This document shows positions 13,319-14,958 of a DNA stretch of 14,958 nt, in pieces. Numbering within the stretch: position 1 is the first letter of the stretch; the number at the start of each line of letters is the position of its first letter. The notes beneath the pieces are model-generated. The model was not told the DNA's origin. It did no database searches and worked only from the letters and a program-made list of their open reading frames with translations. Both the position numbers and the translations under genes were made by a program. The stretch comes from Endomicrobium sp. (GTDB taxonomy: Bacteria; Elusimicrobiota; Endomicrobiia; Endomicrobiales; Endomicrobiaceae). The stretch lies in NCBI GenBank assembly GCA_031273645.1, contig JAISRM010000088.1:1-14958 (forward strand), written 5' to 3'.

Positions 13319-14311
13319 TCAGGGAACTTCGACGCCGCCGAAAATTTTCTCTATTATATCGTCTGAAGTAACCGAATCGGCTTCCGCTTCGTAAGTTATA
13401 AGTATCCTGTGCCTTAAAACGTCGGGGCCTATCACTTTAATGTCTTCCGGAATCACGTAGCCTCTGCCCTGCAAAAACGCGTATGTCTTTGCGGCGACGG
13501 TAAGATTTATGGTGGCTCTGGGAGAACCGCCGTAAGCTATCAGATTTTTTAAATCTTTAAGCCCGTATTCTTCGGGTTTTCTTGAAGCAAAAACGATATC
13601 AACTATATAATTTTTTACTTTATCGTCAACATAAATTTCTTCTATAAGCTCTTTTGCCCTGCGTATTTCGCCAAGTTCCGTTACGGCCTCTATTTTTTTT
13701 ACCGTATGCGTCATTCTTTCAAGAATAATTTTTTCATCGGCTTTATCCGGATATCCGACTTTAAGCTTAAGCATAAATCTGTCAACCTGCGCTTCCGGAA
13801 GAGGATAAGTTCCTTCCTGTTCAATCGGATTTTGAGTCGCCATAACCAAAAAAGGACGAGGCAGTTCATAAGTGTTGTCGCCTATCGTAACCTGTTTTTC
13901 CTGCATGGCTTCAAGCAAAGCGCTTTGAACTTTTGCAGGAGCGCGGTTAATTTCGTCGGCAAGAATAATATTTGCAAAAACCGGCCCTTTCTTAACGTTA
14001 AACGCGCCGCTTTGCGGATTATATATAAGCGTGCCGACTATGTCGGCCGGAAGCAAATCCGGAGTAAATTGTATCCTTTTATATTCGGCTTTTATCGACT
14101 GCGCAAGGCTTTTAACGGAAAGCGTTTTGGCAAGACCCGGCAATCCCTCAAGCAGAATGTGTCCGTCTGACAAAAGACCTATAAGCATTCTTTCGACGAC
14201 GTATTTCTGTCCTACGATAACCGTTGAAATTTCGTTTACAAGTTTTGCAGTAAAAGCGCTTCCCTGCAGAATTTTCTCATTTAAAGCCGCGATATCGGTA
14301 ATGCCTGACAT
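13319..14311 (-). CDS. moxR: MoxR-family AAA+ ATPase
   Basis: A 330-residue AAA+ protein of normal MoxR length. It has Walker A GLPGLAKT (56-63), QFTPDLLPADIVGT (81-94), Walker B IILADEINRAP (115-125), sensor 1 ATQNPIEQEGTYPLPEAQ with Asn161, an arginine in QVDRF (Arg178) and sensor 2 GGSPRA (Arg265), followed by the lid domain. MoxR ATPases act as chaperone-like motors that remodel or activate partner proteins, typically VWA proteins encoded next to them, as here. The ATG at 14311 follows a strong GGGGAGG at 7 nt, the best ribosome site in the window, consistent with the first gene of the operon. It lies 100 nt after proA, so an operon promoter in that gap or read-through from proA are both possible. 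Confidence 0.95.
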   Translation of the reverse strand: MSGITDIAALNEKILQGSAFTAKLVNEISTVIVGQKYVVERMLIGLLSDGHILLEGLPGLAKTLSVKSLAQSIKAEYKRIQFTPDLLPADIVGTLIYNPQSGAFNVKKGPVFANIILADEINRAPAKVQSALLEAMQEKQVTIGDNTYELPRPFLVMATQNPIEQEGTYPLPEAQVDRFMLKLKVGYPDKADEKIILERMTHTVKKIEAVTELGEIRRAKELIEEIYVDDKVKNYIVDIVFASRKPEEYGLKDLKNLIAYGGSPRATINLTVAAKTYAFLQGRGYVIPEDIKVIGPDVLRHRILITYEAEADSVTSDDIIEKIFGGVEVP

Positions 14312-14411
14312 TTTACAACCTCCCCGAAATAATTAAAATAACGGCTGCCGGCGGCAATTTGACCGGGCAGACAGTTTAATCCGCTGACTATCGGACAGCT
14401 CCCTCTTGCTG
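14312..14411 (-). other. proA-moxR intergenic segment
   Basis: One hundred bases that should hold the bat operon promoter if it is separate from proA. I see a short stem TGCC-GCC-GGCA in the middle followed by CCGTTATTTT on the mRNA strand, and no convincing -35/-10 pair. No trace of nadD, which often follows proA, is present. Confidence 0.4.
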
Positions 14412-14958
14412 CTACTCTCTTATTACTCCGTCGGCGCGCGCTATATATTTAGTCGTAGTAAGCTCTTTGAGACCCATGGCGCCGCGCGCGTGAAGTTTCT
14501 GCGTTGAAATTCCGATCTCGCATCCAAGTCCGAAAACCGATCCGTCATGAAGCCTTGTGGAAGCGTTCTCAAAAACTGCCGCAGAATCTACCAAAGTTAA
14601 AAATTTATCCGCGCTTTCTTTATTATCCGTAACTATGGCGTCGGAATGCTGAGAGCCGTATTTGTTTATATGAGCTATCGCTTCATCTAAACTTTCAACG
14701 ACTTTTACCGAAAGAATTAAATCGTGATATTCGCTATTCCAATCTTCTTCCACAGCATCTTTCATCTGAGGAACAATATTTTTTGCAATATGGCAGCCCC
14801 TTACTTCAACGCCTGCGTCAAAATATAATTTACAAAGCTGCGGCAAAACTGCGGCGGCTATGTCTTTATGTATCAAAAGCGTTTCCATAGCATTGCATAC
14901 GGCCGGACGCTGAACTTTTGCATTAAAAGCTATTTTGACGGCCATATCGATGTTTGCA
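14412..14958 (-). CDS. proA: Gamma-glutamyl phosphate reductase, C-terminal part (cut by window edge)
   Basis: The frame is open to the right edge; 182 residues to the TAG stop are visible, somewhat under half of the usual 410-430. ProA reduces gamma-glutamyl phosphate with NADPH to glutamate semialdehyde, the second step of proline synthesis, in the cytoplasm. The segment FNAKVQRPAVCNAMETLL contains the catalytic cysteine (codon at 14897-14895). The C-terminus shows EDWNSEYHDLILSVKVV, ENASTRLHDGSVFGLGCEIG and HARGAMGLKELTTTKYI, all standard for the family. An internal ATG at 14945 is not the start because homology continues upstream (ANIDMAVKIAF). The usual neighbours proB and obg would lie beyond the edge. 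Confidence 0.95.
   Translation of the reverse strand, partial: ANIDMAVKIAFNAKVQRPAVCNAMETLLIHKDIAAAVLPQLCKLYFDAGVEVRGCHIAKNIVPQMKDAVEEDWNSEYHDLILSVKVVESLDEAIAHINKYGSQHSDAIVTDNKESADKFLTLVDSAAVFENASTRLHDGSVFGLGCEIGISTQKLHARGAMGLKELTTTKYIARADGVIRE

Noticed and set aside
5407..14311. A new defence or toxin system built on MoxR and VWA proteins
   Set aside because: MoxR-VWA pairs occur in some defence or tellurite-type modules, but the gene set and order here (DUF58, BatA, BatB, BatC, BatD, BatE) match the known aerotolerance operon, with no nuclease, protease or effector domain added.

Overview
The window is a bacterial chromosomal segment of moderately low GC in which every gene I can support lies on the minus strand, so transcription runs from high to low coordinates. 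Signal peptides, a lipoprotein, an RND pump with a membrane fusion protein, and TPR/VWA membrane proteins indicate a diderm (Gram-negative-type) envelope. Gene content, base composition and the style of intergenic repeats would suit a member of the Elusimicrobiota such as an Endomicrobium-like lineage. That is an impression, not a demonstrated assignment.

Regions in the order of transcription: (1) The 3' part of proA (proline biosynthesis) enters from the right edge, 14958 to 14412. (2) A complete Bat-type (Bacteroides aerotolerance) operon follows, 14311 to 5407: moxR AAA+ ATPase, DUF58 protein, a short BatD-like membrane protein, two VWA proteins (BatA, BatB), a TPR protein with a very long Lys/Asp tract (BatC), full-length BatD, and a TPR-SH3 protein (BatE). 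Most junctions overlap by 4 nt or lie within 6 nt of each other. The three longer gaps (75, 60 and 83 nt) each hold an inverted repeat. (3) About 650 bp without genes, 4758-5406, holds a cluster of repeats: an exact 82-bp direct repeat with a GAAA-capped 8-bp hairpin, and many small CAGAC/GTCTG-type hairpins whose stems covary. (4) yqeK (Ap4A hydrolase, HD family), a divergent LCP/LytR_C protein and rsfS (ribosome silencing factor) form a compact operon, 4757 to 2311. (5) A second gene-free stretch of about 570 bp, 1740-2310, carries decayed relatives of the same repeats. (6) An RND efflux pair, lipoprotein adaptor plus inner-membrane pump truncated by the left edge, fills 1739 to 1.

How they work together: MoxR probably acts as a chaperone or activator on the membrane-anchored VWA proteins. 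DUF58 and the BatD-like proteins complete the inner-membrane complex, and the TPR/SH3 proteins supply periplasmic interaction surfaces. YqeK and RsfS are a conserved pair tied to nucleotide signalling and ribosome control. In many bacteria proA, nadD, yqeK and rsfS are neighbours. Here the bat operon and the repeats sit between proA and yqeK, and no nadD is present, which suggests a split ancestral locus. I see no CRISPR, phage, toxin-antitoxin or clearly new defence system. The least explained sequence is the covarying hairpin/repeat family.
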